NCBI GenBank assembly: GCA_902475855.1
Contig: CABSBF010000045.1
Location: 1-13,537, forward strand
Direction: 5' to 3'
Length of the DNA: 13,537 bases
Origin: an uncultured Eubacteriales bacterium
GTDB lineage: Bacteria > Bacillota > Clostridia > Oscillospirales > Oscillospiraceae
Position numbers and translations under genes: made by a program. The notes beneath the pieces are model-generated. The model searched no databases and was not told where the DNA came from. It was given only the letters and a program-made list of their open reading frames with translations. This document shows, one piece after another, positions 6,252-12,627 of the stretch (positions within the stretch are counted from its first letter, which is position 1; every line of letters starts with the position of its first letter).

Positions 6252-7040
6252 TCAGGAAAAAAGTTCCTCCACGGTTCCGAAGGTATAGCCCATACCTTCC
6301 CACCGGGTCAGAAGGTCATCCAGAATGGCGGCGTTTGTCTTGGATGTGCTGTGCAGAAGGACGACCGCTCCATTGTGAATACGTGGGATCAGCTTGGAAA
6401 ACGCCTGCTCTGAAGTGGGCTGCCTGTCATTGAGCCAGTCAACGTAGGCAAGGCTCCAGAACACGGTATGATAGCCCAGTTCCTGCGCCATCTTCAGGTT
6501 TTCTTCGGAATAGATGCCCTGCGGCGGACGATAGAATTTCTTCATTTCCCGGCCGGTTGTCTGCCGGTAGAGTTCCTCCAGAGATTCCAGTTCCTGCCGG
6601 AAGCGCGCCGGGTCGCTGATTTTCGACATGTCCCAGTGGTGATATGTGTGATTCCCGACAATATGCCCCTCGTCCGTCATGCGCCGCACAAGCTCCGGGT
6701 TCTTTTCCATATAGTTTCCAACAAGGAAAAACGCCGCATGGATGTTGTGCTTTTTCAGTGTGTCGAGAATCTGGGCGGTGCAACCGTTTTCGTAACCGGA
6801 ATCAAAGGTCAGATATATCTTTTTCTGGTTTGTATTGCCCAAATAAGCCGCACCGTATTCTTTCAGACGCTCGCCGGAGGTATTGCCCACGGGCGGCTGC
6901 CCCTCCGTCTGAAAGCTCAACCCCCACGAGCCAGCCGGCAGCGCCGGCGGCTGCTTCGCCGCTGCAATGGCCACCAGGGAGCCCAGTACTCCCAGCACGA
7001 TCAGAAGCGGCAGATTCCGCCGCAGAAAATTGCGCATCAT
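6252..7040 (-). CDS. pdaA: Polysaccharide deacetylase, PdaA type (muramic delta-lactam formation in spore cortex)
   Basis: 262 residues: short basic N-terminus and one membrane/signal-anchor segment (about 9-28, PLLIVLGVLGSLVAIAAA), then a NodB-homology deacetylase domain (about 74-260). Metal-site motifs are visible: LTFDSGYENG with Asp80, HTYHH with His131 and His135, RPPQG at 171-175, and LLHS near 228-231. The second Asp of the usual TFDD motif is Ser here; B. subtilis PdaA has Asn at this place, and the following GYENG, VFWSLAYVDW and YLGNT stretches also fit PdaA better than chitin deacetylases. PdaA removes the acetyl group from MurNAc so that muramic delta-lactam, the mark of spore cortex, can form. 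That points to a spore former. Start at 7040 with GAGGTGA upstream; a second ATG follows directly. No clear sigma-A promoter is seen before it, consistent with sporulation control, but no sigma-G/E site is convincing either. Confidence 0.88.
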   Translation of the reverse strand: MMRNFLRRNLPLLIVLGVLGSLVAIAAAKQPPALPAGSWGLSFQTEGQPPVGNTSGERLKEYGAAYLGNTNQKKIYLTFDSGYENGCTAQILDTLKKHNIHAAFFLVGNYMEKNPELVRRMTDEGHIVGNHTYHHWDMSKISDPARFRQELESLEELYRQTTGREMKKFYRPPQGIYSEENLKMAQELGYHTVFWSLAYVDWLNDRQPTSEQAFSKLIPRIHNGAVVLLHSTSKTNAAILDDLLTRWEGMGYTFGTVEELFS

Positions 7041-7108
7041 CGTTCAATCACCTCGGTCAAGCTTATGTCTTTCTCTTCTTTTTATACCCGCCACGAAAAA
7101 AATCATTG

Positions 7109-7132
7109 CTGTCAAGTTTTTTCTCTTGACAG
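7109..7132. repeat. Perfect dyad overlapping the ylxM -35 box
   Basis: CTGTCAAG (7109-7116), eight-base T-rich spacer, CTTGACAG (7125-7132). Each arm holds a TTGACA-type box, one per strand. It could be an operator or two back-to-back -35 elements for divergent transcription of ylxM-ffh and pdaA; on the pdaA side no -10 box at 17 bp is present. Confidence 0.6.
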
Positions 7133-7154
7133 ACGCGCCGAATTATTGTAGAAT
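7126..7154 (+). promoter_or_regulatory. Sigma-A promoter of ylxM-ffh
   Basis: TTGACA (7126-7131), 17-bp spacer, TAGAAT (7149-7154), 30 bases before the ylxM start and just upstream of its GGAGG (7171-7175). Confidence 0.88.
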
Positions 7155-7183
7155 AGTCAAGCTGTCGGAAGGAGGCGTTCGCG

Positions 7184-7534
7184 ATGAAACAGGAAGCGTT
7201 CACCATGTCCCTGCTTCTGGATTACTACGGGAGCCTTCTGACAGAAAAGCAGAAAACCTATTTTGATCTCTATTATAATCAGGATTTCTCCCTCAGTGAG
7301 ATTGCAGAGCAGGAGGGCATTTCCCGGCAGGGCGTGCATGACACGATTTCCCGTACCGAAACGCTCCTGCGCGATATGGAAGCAGCCATCGGCTGCGTCA
7401 CCCGCGAGCGCAGGCTTCGTGCCGCGCTGGAAGAAATTCAAAATGCTGCCGAGCAGCTTTCCGGCTGTGCAGACCCTTCTGTGCAGCGCTGTGCGCAGCG
7501 GATTCTCTCCGCTGCCGCATCCGTAAAGGAGTAA
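7184..7534 (+). CDS. ylxM: YlxM family (UPF0122) DNA-binding-like SRP accessory protein
   Basis: 116 residues, the usual family length. The N-terminal half resembles a sigma-70 region 4 helix-turn-helix: LLLDYYGSLLTEKQKTYFDLYYNQDFSLSEIAE is followed by QEGISRQGVHDTISRTE, the recognition-helix part (about 42-61). The C-terminal half is helical and Ala/Arg/Gln-rich. YlxM/Ffh pairing is conserved in Firmicutes, and in streptococci YlxM modulates the signal recognition particle GTPase cycle; the exact role here is inferred. Start at 7184 is supported by AAGGAGG at the right distance; Met8 lacks a site. Only three bases separate its stop from ffh, so the two form an operon and may be translationally coupled. 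Confidence 0.93.
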   Translation: MKQEAFTMSLLLDYYGSLLTEKQKTYFDLYYNQDFSLSEIAEQEGISRQGVHDTISRTETLLRDMEAAIGCVTRERRLRAALEEIQNAAEQLSGCADPSVQRCAQRILSAAASVKE

Positions 7535-7537
7535 ACC

Positions 7538-8884
7538 ATGGCATTTGAAGGACTGACCGCAAAACTTAATGCAGCTTTCAAAAAGCTGCGCGGCAAGGGC
7601 CGTCTGACCGAAGCCGACATCAAGGAGGCTATGCGTGAGATTCGCCTTGCCCTTCTGGAGGCGGACGTCAGCTACAAGGTCGTCAAGGACTTCATCAAGT
7701 CCGTTTCCGAGCGCTGCGTCGGCGCGGATGTGCTTGAAAGCCTCACGCCAGCCCAGATGATCGTCAAGATCGTCAATGAGGAGCTCATCAAGCTCATGGG
7801 CAGCGAGAATCAGCGCATTACCATCTCTCCCAAGTCCCCCACCGTCGTGATGCTGGTCGGTCTGCAAGGCGCAGGTAAGACCACCAATGGTGCAAAGCTG
7901 GCAGGGCTGTTCAAGAAGCAGGGCAAGCGTCCGTTGCTTGTTGCCTGCGACATTTACCGTCCGGCTGCCATCAAGCAGTTGGAAGTTGTGGGCGGCCAGC
8001 TAGGCATTCCCGTCTTCCAGATGGGGCAGGAAAATCCTGTCAATATTGCAAAGGCCGCCATCCGTCATGCCCAACAGCACGGTAATGATATGGTCTTTCT
8101 CGATACCGCCGGACGTCTGCACGTGGATGAGGCACTCATGAATGAGCTGAAGGCCATCAAAGCCGCCGTACAGCCTTCCGAAATTCTGCTGGTCGTGGAT
8201 GCCATGACCGGTCAGGATGCCGTCAATGCCGCGCAGTCTTTCAACGAATGGCTGGACATCGACGGCGTGATGCTCACCAAGCTCGACGGCGATGCCCGCG
8301 GCGGCGCAGCGCTTTCCGTCAAGGCTGTCACCGGCAAGCCCATCAAATTCATCGGCACCGGCGAAAAGCTGGACATGATTGAGCCCTTCCACCCTGAGCG
8401 TATGGCCTCCCGTATTCTCGGCATGGGCGATGTGCTTACGTTGATCGAAAAGGCCGAGCAGGCCCTCGACCAGAAAAAGGCGCAGGAATTGGAGCAGAAG
8501 CTCCGCGCGAACCGGTTTACGCTTGCGGATTTCTATGACCAGCTTGTGCAGCTCAAGTCCATGGGCTCTATGCAGGATATTTTAGGCATGCTTCCCGGTA
8601 TGGGCGCGATAAAAAACGTCCAGGTGGACGAGGGTGCGCTTTCGCGCGTTGAAGCGATTATTCTGTCTATGACACCCTATGAGCGTGAAAATCCCTCCTG
8701 TCTCAACTCCTCCCGCAAGCGCCGCATTGCGGCCGGCTGCGGTCAAAGAGTTGAAGACATCAACCGCCTGCTCAAGCAGTTTGAGCAGATGCAGACGCTG
8801 GTCAAGCAGATGAACGGCAAGGGAAAGAAGCGCAAAATGTTCGGCAAGATGGGCGGCGGCTTCCCCGGCTTCCCCGGAATGTAA
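7538..8884 (+). CDS. ffh: Signal recognition particle protein Ffh (SRP54 GTPase)
   Basis: 448 residues, full length. N domain 1-95, GTPase G domain about 100-295 with GLQGAGKTT (108-116, P-loop), DTAGR (189-193), TKLD (247-250) and GTGE (273-276), then the Met-rich M domain from about 320 that binds 4.5S/SRP RNA and signal sequences (RIAAGCGQRVEDINRLLKQF) and a Lys/Gly/Met tail ending GFPGFPGM. With SRP RNA and FtsY it targets nascent membrane proteins to SecYEG. AAAGGAG at the end of ylxM serves as its ribosome binding site. The M-domain entry reads ENPSCLNSSRKRRIAAGCG, slightly Cys-rich but otherwise normal. Confidence 0.98.
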   Translation: MAFEGLTAKLNAAFKKLRGKGRLTEADIKEAMREIRLALLEADVSYKVVKDFIKSVSERCVGADVLESLTPAQMIVKIVNEELIKLMGSENQRITISPKSPTVVMLVGLQGAGKTTNGAKLAGLFKKQGKRPLLVACDIYRPAAIKQLEVVGGQLGIPVFQMGQENPVNIAKAAIRHAQQHGNDMVFLDTAGRLHVDEALMNELKAIKAAVQPSEILLVVDAMTGQDAVNAAQSFNEWLDIDGVMLTKLDGDARGGAALSVKAVTGKPIKFIGTGEKLDMIEPFHPERMASRILGMGDVLTLIEKAEQALDQKKAQELEQKLRANRFTLADFYDQLVQLKSMGSMQDILGMLPGMGAIKNVQVDEGALSRVEAIILSMTPYERENPSCLNSSRKRRIAAGCGQRVEDINRLLKQFEQMQTLVKQMNGKGKKRKMFGKMGGGFPGFPGM

Positions 8885-8888
8885 GAAA

Positions 8889-8917
8889 TTGTCAAGCTTT
8901 TTGTTTGATGATATAAA
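8889..8917 (+). promoter_or_regulatory. Internal promoter for rpsP-khpA
   Basis: TTGTCA (8889-8894), 17-bp spacer, TATAAA (8912-8917) in the AT-rich 62-base gap between ffh and rpsP. No terminator hairpin separates the genes, so rpsP is probably transcribed both from here and by read-through. Confidence 0.7.
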
Positions 8918-8946
8918 TTTTCAAATCTATTTGGAGGTGAAACCCC

Positions 8947-9186
8947 ATGGTAAAAATCAGACTGAGAAGAATGGGTGCAAAGAAAGCTCCCTACTACCGC
9001 ATTGTCGTTGCTGACTCCCGCAGCCCGCGTGACGGCCGCTGCATCGAAGAGATCGGTTCCTACAATCCTGTGACCGAGCCTGCTACGATCACGATCGACG
9101 CTGAAAAGGCACAGCAGTGGATCAAGAACGGCGCACAGCCCACTGATACCGTGAAGGCTCTTCTGAAAAAGGCTAACGTCCTTTGA
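8947..9186 (+). CDS. rpsP: 30S ribosomal protein S16 (bS16)
   Basis: 79 residues, typical S16. The start MVKIRLRRMGAKKAPYYRIVVADSRSPRDGR and the stretch IEEIGSYNP are hallmark sequences; the C-terminus (IDAEKAQQWIKNGAQPTDTVKALLKKANV) is also standard. It binds 16S rRNA early in small-subunit assembly. Strong GGAGGTGA lies at 8933-8940. khpA follows after 17 bases, the conserved Firmicutes order. Confidence 0.98.
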   Translation: MVKIRLRRMGAKKAPYYRIVVADSRSPRDGRCIEEIGSYNPVTEPATITIDAEKAQQWIKNGAQPTDTVKALLKKANVL

Positions 9187-9203
9187 TTGAAGGGAGCAGC
9201 ACA

Positions 9204-9434
9204 ATGGAAGAACTCTTGCTCTATGTTGCAAGGCAGTTGGTCGATCAGCCCGATGCGGTCACTGTAACACAGAGAGAGGACGGCGACAACACCATTCTTG
9301 AACTGCGTGTTGCTCCGGAGGATATGGGCAAAGTCATTGGTAGACAGGGCCGTATCGCGAAGGAGATCCGCACGATCGTCAAGGCTGTCGCCCAGCGCGA
9401 CGGGAAGCACGTCACCGTCGACATCGTCGATTGA
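9204..9434 (+). CDS. khpA: KH-domain RNA-binding protein KhpA (YlqC)
   Basis: 76 residues, one KH domain; the GXXG loop is GRQG (46-49) within DMGKVIGRQGRIAKEIR. KhpA works with KhpB/EloR as an RNA-binding pair linked to cell elongation and division in streptococci; targets here are unknown. Start at 9204 (MEELLLYVARQLVDQPD) agrees with family length and has AGGGAG at 9191-9196; a TTG at 9183 overlapping the rpsP stop is less likely. In many Firmicutes rimM, trmD and rplS follow; here the cluster stops and convergent genes begin. Confidence 0.95.
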   Translation: MEELLLYVARQLVDQPDAVTVTQREDGDNTILELRVAPEDMGKVIGRQGRIAKEIRTIVKAVAQRDGKHVTVDIVD

Positions 9435-9441
9435 CCTTATG

Positions 9442-9478
9442 GCAAAGGAGAGGAAGGCAAATGCCTTCCTCTCCTTGC
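9442..9478. terminator. Palindrome 1 after khpA
   Basis: AAGGAGAGGAAGGC (9445-9458) pairs with GCCTTCCTCTCCTT (9463-9476) around a four-base loop; outer GC/GC pairs are possible with one bulged A. It begins eight bases after the khpA stop. No T-run follows directly. Confidence 0.7.
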
Positions 9479-9537
9479 AGCCTGTCAAAGAACCCCCTGC
9501 TTTCAGCAAACGGAAGCAGGGGTTCTTTGACAGGCTG
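9478..9537. repeat. Palindrome 2: long 24-bp inverted repeat
   Basis: The arm 9478-9502 pairs with 9514-9537, 24 base pairs with a single extra C in the left arm and an 11-base loop. It joins palindromes 1 and 3 with no spacer to speak of. The stem is longer than usual for a terminator and has no U-tract. Confidence 0.75.
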
Positions 9538-9538
9538 A

Positions 9539-9577
9539 GCACCCGCAGATAAAGTCTGCGGGTGCTTCCTGATTTTT
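9539..9577 (+). terminator. Palindrome 3, probable terminator of the ffh-rpsP-khpA cluster
   Basis: GCACCCGCAGA (9539-9549) pairs perfectly with TCTGCGGGTGC (9555-9565), loop of five, then TTCCTGATTTTTA on the plus strand. The T-run is interrupted, so termination strength is uncertain. It lies just past the convergent ispDF stop and may also serve that operon. Confidence 0.65.
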
Positions 9578-10733
9578 ATGAAATCCTTTCCAGCAGGCAC
9601 ACGGCATGGCAGGCGATGCCCTCGCCGCTGCCGGTGAAGCCAAGGCCCTCCTCCGTCGTTGCCTTGACGCTGACGCATCCGAGGTCGACGCCCATCGCGC
9701 GGGCAAGATTCTCCCGCATGGCCGGAATATAATCTTTCAGCTTCGGCCGCTGGGCCAGAACGGTCACATCCACATTCCCCACCACATAGCCTGCCACGCG
9801 GAGATGCTCCATCACCTTTTCCAGCAACAGCATACTGGAAATGCCCTTGTAGGCCGGGTCATTGTCCGGAAACAGCACTCCGATGTCGCGCAGCGCCGCC
9901 GCACCGAGGAGGGCGTCCATGACCGCATGGACAAGCACATCTGCATCCGAATGACCATCCAGTCCGCGTTCAAAGGGGATTTCCTCACCGCCGAGAATGA
10001 GCTTTCTGCCATCCGTCAGACGGTGTACATCATAACCGTGTCCGATGCGCATGGTTTTCCTCCGTTTCAAAATCGCCTCCGCGAGGGCCAGATCGACCGG
10101 CGTGGTGATTTTCAGATTCTCCTCGCTGCCCGGCGTCAGATGCACGGTAACTCCCATGGCCTCTGCCGCAGAGCAGTCATCTGTCAGGGACAGATCTGCA
10201 TCCAGTGCGCGATGCAGTGCGTTTTTGAGCATGGCCGCATCAAAGACCTGCGGTGTCTGCACCGCAAAGAGCCGGCTGCGATCCGGTGTCGCCGTCACCT
10301 CGCCGTTTTCTGCCTGTTTTATAGTATCATGTACAGGAACGGCCGGTGCAGCGGCTCCGTACTCCGCCGCAGTCTGCACCGCGGCGCGAACGACCTGCGC
10401 CGTCACCAGCGGGCGTGCGCCGTCGTGAATGGCGGCCAGCTCCGCCTCCGGCGGCAGCGCGTTCAGCCCCGCCAGTACGGACTCTGTCCGGCTCGCGCCG
10501 CCCGGCACGACCGCTTTCAGCTTTTTCAGATCCGCACAAAGAGCGGCGATTTGCTGCATCAGATCTTCTCTTGTGACGATTACAAGGCTGTCGATCTCTT
10601 CACAGGCGGCCAGTGCGCGCGCTGAGCGCAGCACCACAGGCACACCCGCAAGCCCGGTAAGCATCTTGTCTATGCCCTGCATCCGCGTGGCGTTTCCGGC
10701 CGCGACGATCACCGCCGCACAGTTCTTTCTCAT
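9576..10733 (-). CDS. ispDF: Bifunctional IspD-IspF (MEP cytidylyltransferase / MECDP synthase)
   Basis: 385 residues joining two steps of the non-mevalonate isoprenoid pathway. IspD half, about 1-225: nucleotide-binding start AAVIVAAGNATRMQG, then GGASRTESVLAGL, HDGARPLV and TDDCSAAEAMG; it makes CDP-methylerythritol from MEP and CTP. The GxGxR motif appears as GNATR, a Gly to Ala change. IspF half, about 228-385: MRIGHGYDVHRL with metal ligands Asp235 and His237, GHSDADVLVHAVMDALLGA with His269, DIGVLFPDND, and KATTEEGLGFTGSGEGI at the C-terminus; it makes methylerythritol cyclodiphosphate. The fusion joins through a short linker (ILKRRKT). It starts one base after the murD stop (TAGTATG) with GGAG in the murD end, so translation is probably coupled. 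Its product pathway supplies undecaprenyl carrier, matching murD and uppP in the window. Confidence 0.97.
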   Translation of the reverse strand: MRKNCAAVIVAAGNATRMQGIDKMLTGLAGVPVVLRSARALAACEEIDSLVIVTREDLMQQIAALCADLKKLKAVVPGGASRTESVLAGLNALPPEAELAAIHDGARPLVTAQVVRAAVQTAAEYGAAAPAVPVHDTIKQAENGEVTATPDRSRLFAVQTPQVFDAAMLKNALHRALDADLSLTDDCSAAEAMGVTVHLTPGSEENLKITTPVDLALAEAILKRRKTMRIGHGYDVHRLTDGRKLILGGEEIPFERGLDGHSDADVLVHAVMDALLGAAALRDIGVLFPDNDPAYKGISSMLLLEKVMEHLRVAGYVVGNVDVTVLAQRPKLKDYIPAMRENLARAMGVDLGCVSVKATTEEGLGFTGSGEGIACHAVCLLERIS

Positions 10734-10734
10734 A

Positions 10735-12102
10735 CTACAGCTCCATCACGGTTTTCTTGAACTCGGCGCCGCGCACCATAAAGTTCCTGAACTTATCAAA
10801 GGCTGCGCTCGCCGGGGACAACAGCACCACATCGCCCGCCTCCGCACGGCGTGAGGCGGCTCGGATTGCCTCGTAAAAGTCGTCGATTCGCAGAATCTCC
10901 GGTGTGTTTTCTCGGTAATTCTCTGCATTTTCCGTTGCCTTCGCGATCTTTTCTCCGGTTGCGCCGGTGCAGACCAGCAGTTTCACATGCTGCACGATCT
11001 CCGGGCCGAGCACGTCATACGGAATGTGCTTGTCATAGCCGCCCGCAATCAGGATGACCTTCTGCCGGAAACTGTGCAGCCCCGCAATCGTCCGGCTGGG
11101 CGAGGAAGCGATGGAATCATTATAATAGGACACACCGTCCTTCACGCGCACCAGTTCGATGCGGTGCTCCACACCGCCAAAGTGCTTTGCAACGTAACGG
11201 ATGTCATCATCGGATACGCTGCCGTCCACCGCCAGGATTGCCGCCATATAGTTTTCGACATTGTGCAGCCCGGGTATGAGAATATCTTCCTGCCGCAGCA
11301 GGGGCTCCATTCCTCTCCAGATCACGCCGTCCTGAAAATACACGCCCTGTTCCACCGGCTGCCTGCGGGAGAACCAAAGAACATTCCCCTTTGCCTCCTT
11401 TGCAAACCCGGCTGTAATCTCGTTGTCCAGATTCAGGATCAGCGTGTCATCCGCACTCTGGCGCAGGAAAATATTCTTCTTGGCATTGACATACTCTGCC
11501 ATATTCCTGTGCATATCCAGATGATTGGGGGCGAGATTGGTCACGACAGCAGTGTGGCAGCTATAGTGCAAATCCATGAGCTGGAAGGAACTGAGTTCCA
11601 GCACGACCTTGTCCTCCGGCTGTATCTCCTCAGCCTTATCCAGAAGCGGCGTGCCAATGTTGCCGCCCACCCAGACGCGGCAGCCCGCATGTCGCAGGAG
11701 CTCCGAAATCAGTGTGGTGGTCGTGGTCTTGCCGTCCGAGCCGGTCACACCGATGATCTGGCAGGGGCAGACCTCAAAAAACGCCTCCATCTCGGAGGTG
11801 ATTTTCGTGCCTGCCGCGCGCAGAGCGATAAGTTCCGGGTTTTCCGGATGCAGCCCAGGCGTGCGGAAGGCGATATCGCCGGAGATCCCCTCCAGATAGC
11901 TTTCCCCCAGATGGAGCTTTGCGCCCATGCGCTCAAGCTCCAGCACTTCTTTGTCCAGCTTTTCGCGCGGTGTTTTATCGCAGCCGGTCACGTCGATCCC
12001 ATATTGCAGCAGCAGGCGCACCAGCGGCCGGTTGCTCACGCCGAGGCCGAGCACCAGAGCCTTCTTCCCCCGCAGATTATCAAAATATTCATGGAGTGTC
12101 AA
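10735..12102 (-). CDS. murD: UDP-N-acetylmuramoyl-L-alanine--D-glutamate ligase (MurD), TTG start
   Basis: 455 residues. Cytoplasmic ATP-dependent enzyme that adds D-glutamate to UDP-MurNAc-L-Ala in peptidoglycan precursor synthesis. N domain has the Rossmann-like LVLGLGVSNRPL (17-27); central domain has the Mur ligase P-loop GVTGSDGKTTT (118-128), ELSSFQL (169-175) and APNHLDMH (191-198); C domain has NDSIASSPSRTIAGL, GGYDKH and LLSPASAAFDKF. Start: no ATG or GTG lies in frame near the expected N-terminus; TTG at 12102 has AGAAGGGG five bases upstream and yields MTLHEYFDNLRGKKALVLG, matching family length. The open frame continues upstream to an ATG at 12408, but that stretch is the reverse strand of rnpB and contains the murD promoter. 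Operon with ispDF. Confidence 0.96.
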   Translation of the reverse strand: MTLHEYFDNLRGKKALVLGLGVSNRPLVRLLLQYGIDVTGCDKTPREKLDKEVLELERMGAKLHLGESYLEGISGDIAFRTPGLHPENPELIALRAAGTKITSEMEAFFEVCPCQIIGVTGSDGKTTTTTLISELLRHAGCRVWVGGNIGTPLLDKAEEIQPEDKVVLELSSFQLMDLHYSCHTAVVTNLAPNHLDMHRNMAEYVNAKKNIFLRQSADDTLILNLDNEITAGFAKEAKGNVLWFSRRQPVEQGVYFQDGVIWRGMEPLLRQEDILIPGLHNVENYMAAILAVDGSVSDDDIRYVAKHFGGVEHRIELVRVKDGVSYYNDSIASSPSRTIAGLHSFRQKVILIAGGYDKHIPYDVLGPEIVQHVKLLVCTGATGEKIAKATENAENYRENTPEILRIDDFYEAIRAASRRAEAGDVVLLSPASAAFDKFRNFMVRGAEFKKTVMEL

Positions 12103-12144
12103 TATAACCCCTTCTTTCCCTTTGCGTTCCAACGAAGCAAGACT

Positions 12145-12173
12145 ATTATACCCTGAGAAAAGAAATTTTGCAA
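12145..12173 (-). promoter_or_regulatory. Sigma-A promoter of murD-ispDF
   Basis: Minus strand: TTGCAA (12173-12168), 17-bp spacer, TATAAT (12150-12145), 43 bases before the TTG start. It diverges from the rnpB promoter; the two -35 boxes are five bases apart. Confidence 0.88.
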
Positions 12174-12178
12174 TCCGT

Positions 12179-12207
12179 TTGACAAGCGGTAAGAAATAAA
12201 GTACAAT
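12179..12207 (+). promoter_or_regulatory. Sigma-A promoter of rnpB
   Basis: TTGACA (12179-12184), 17-bp spacer, TACAAT (12202-12207). The predicted RNase P RNA 5' end lies about seven bases after the -10 box. Confidence 0.88.
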
Positions 12208-12213
12208 AGTCGA

Positions 12214-12566
12214 GGCGACCGGGACGGGCAGCCGCGTGACTGAGCCGAAAGGCTCTTTTATGAGGAAAGTCCGGGCTCCGCAGGGCAAGAATAACGGGTA
12301 ACGCCCGCCGAAGGCGACTTCAGGAAAAGTGCAACAGAGAGATACCGCTCTGCGGCCTGTGCCGTGGAGTAAGGGTGGAAAGGCGAGGTAAGAGCTCACC
12401 CGCCGCATGGGAACATCGCGGCGCTGTAAACTCTATTCGGAGCAACACCGTGGAGGAAACATTGGCCGGCCCGGCCGTTTCCGGGGAGGTGGCTTGAGCG
12501 TGCCGGCAACGGTACGTCGAGATAGATGGCTGTCGATTACAGAACCCGGCTTATAGTCCCGATCGT
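12214..12566 (+). ncRNA. rnpB: RNase P RNA (M1 RNA), bacterial class A
   Basis: Catalytic RNA that trims the 5' leader of tRNA precursors. The universal block GAGGAAAGTCCGGGCT is at 12262-12277 and its partner region CAGAACCCGGCTTATAG is at 12540-12556. The GTAAGAGCTCACC element (12388-12400) is the class A J11/12-P12 hallmark. Outer ends 12217-12225 and 12556-12564 can form P1 with one mismatch, so length is about 350 nt, as usual. Ends are estimated to within a few bases. A strong promoter precedes and a strong terminator follows. This also explains why open frames on either strand across 12200-12560 are not genes. Confidence 0.95.
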
Positions 12567-12567
12567 T

Positions 12568-12603
12568 AAAAACACCGCACCGGAAATCCGGTGCGGTGTT
12601 TTT
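12568..12603. terminator. Bidirectional intrinsic terminator between rnpB and the oligoendopeptidase gene
   Basis: AAAAACACCGCACCGG (12568-12583) pairs perfectly with CCGGTGCGGTGTTTTT (12588-12603) around the loop AAAT. A T-run is produced on both strands, so it can end rnpB and the convergent minus-strand gene. Confidence 0.95.
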
Positions 12604-12627
12604 ATACGTAATGCCGTAAATTACGGC

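Noticed and set aside
9606..10625. 339-codon open frame on the plus strand
   Set aside because: Antisense of ispDF, no family resemblance.
10987..12156. 389-codon open frame on the plus strand
   Set aside because: Antisense of murD, whose ligase motifs are all present on the minus strand.
12103..12408. Upstream extension of murD to an ATG at 12408
   Set aside because: It would translate the reverse strand of rnpB and cross the murD promoter; family length supports TTG at 12102.
12613..12627. GCCGTAA-A-TTACGGC palindrome at the end of the oligoendopeptidase gene
   Set aside because: A one-base loop cannot form as a simple hairpin, and the strong terminator next to it explains transcription ending.
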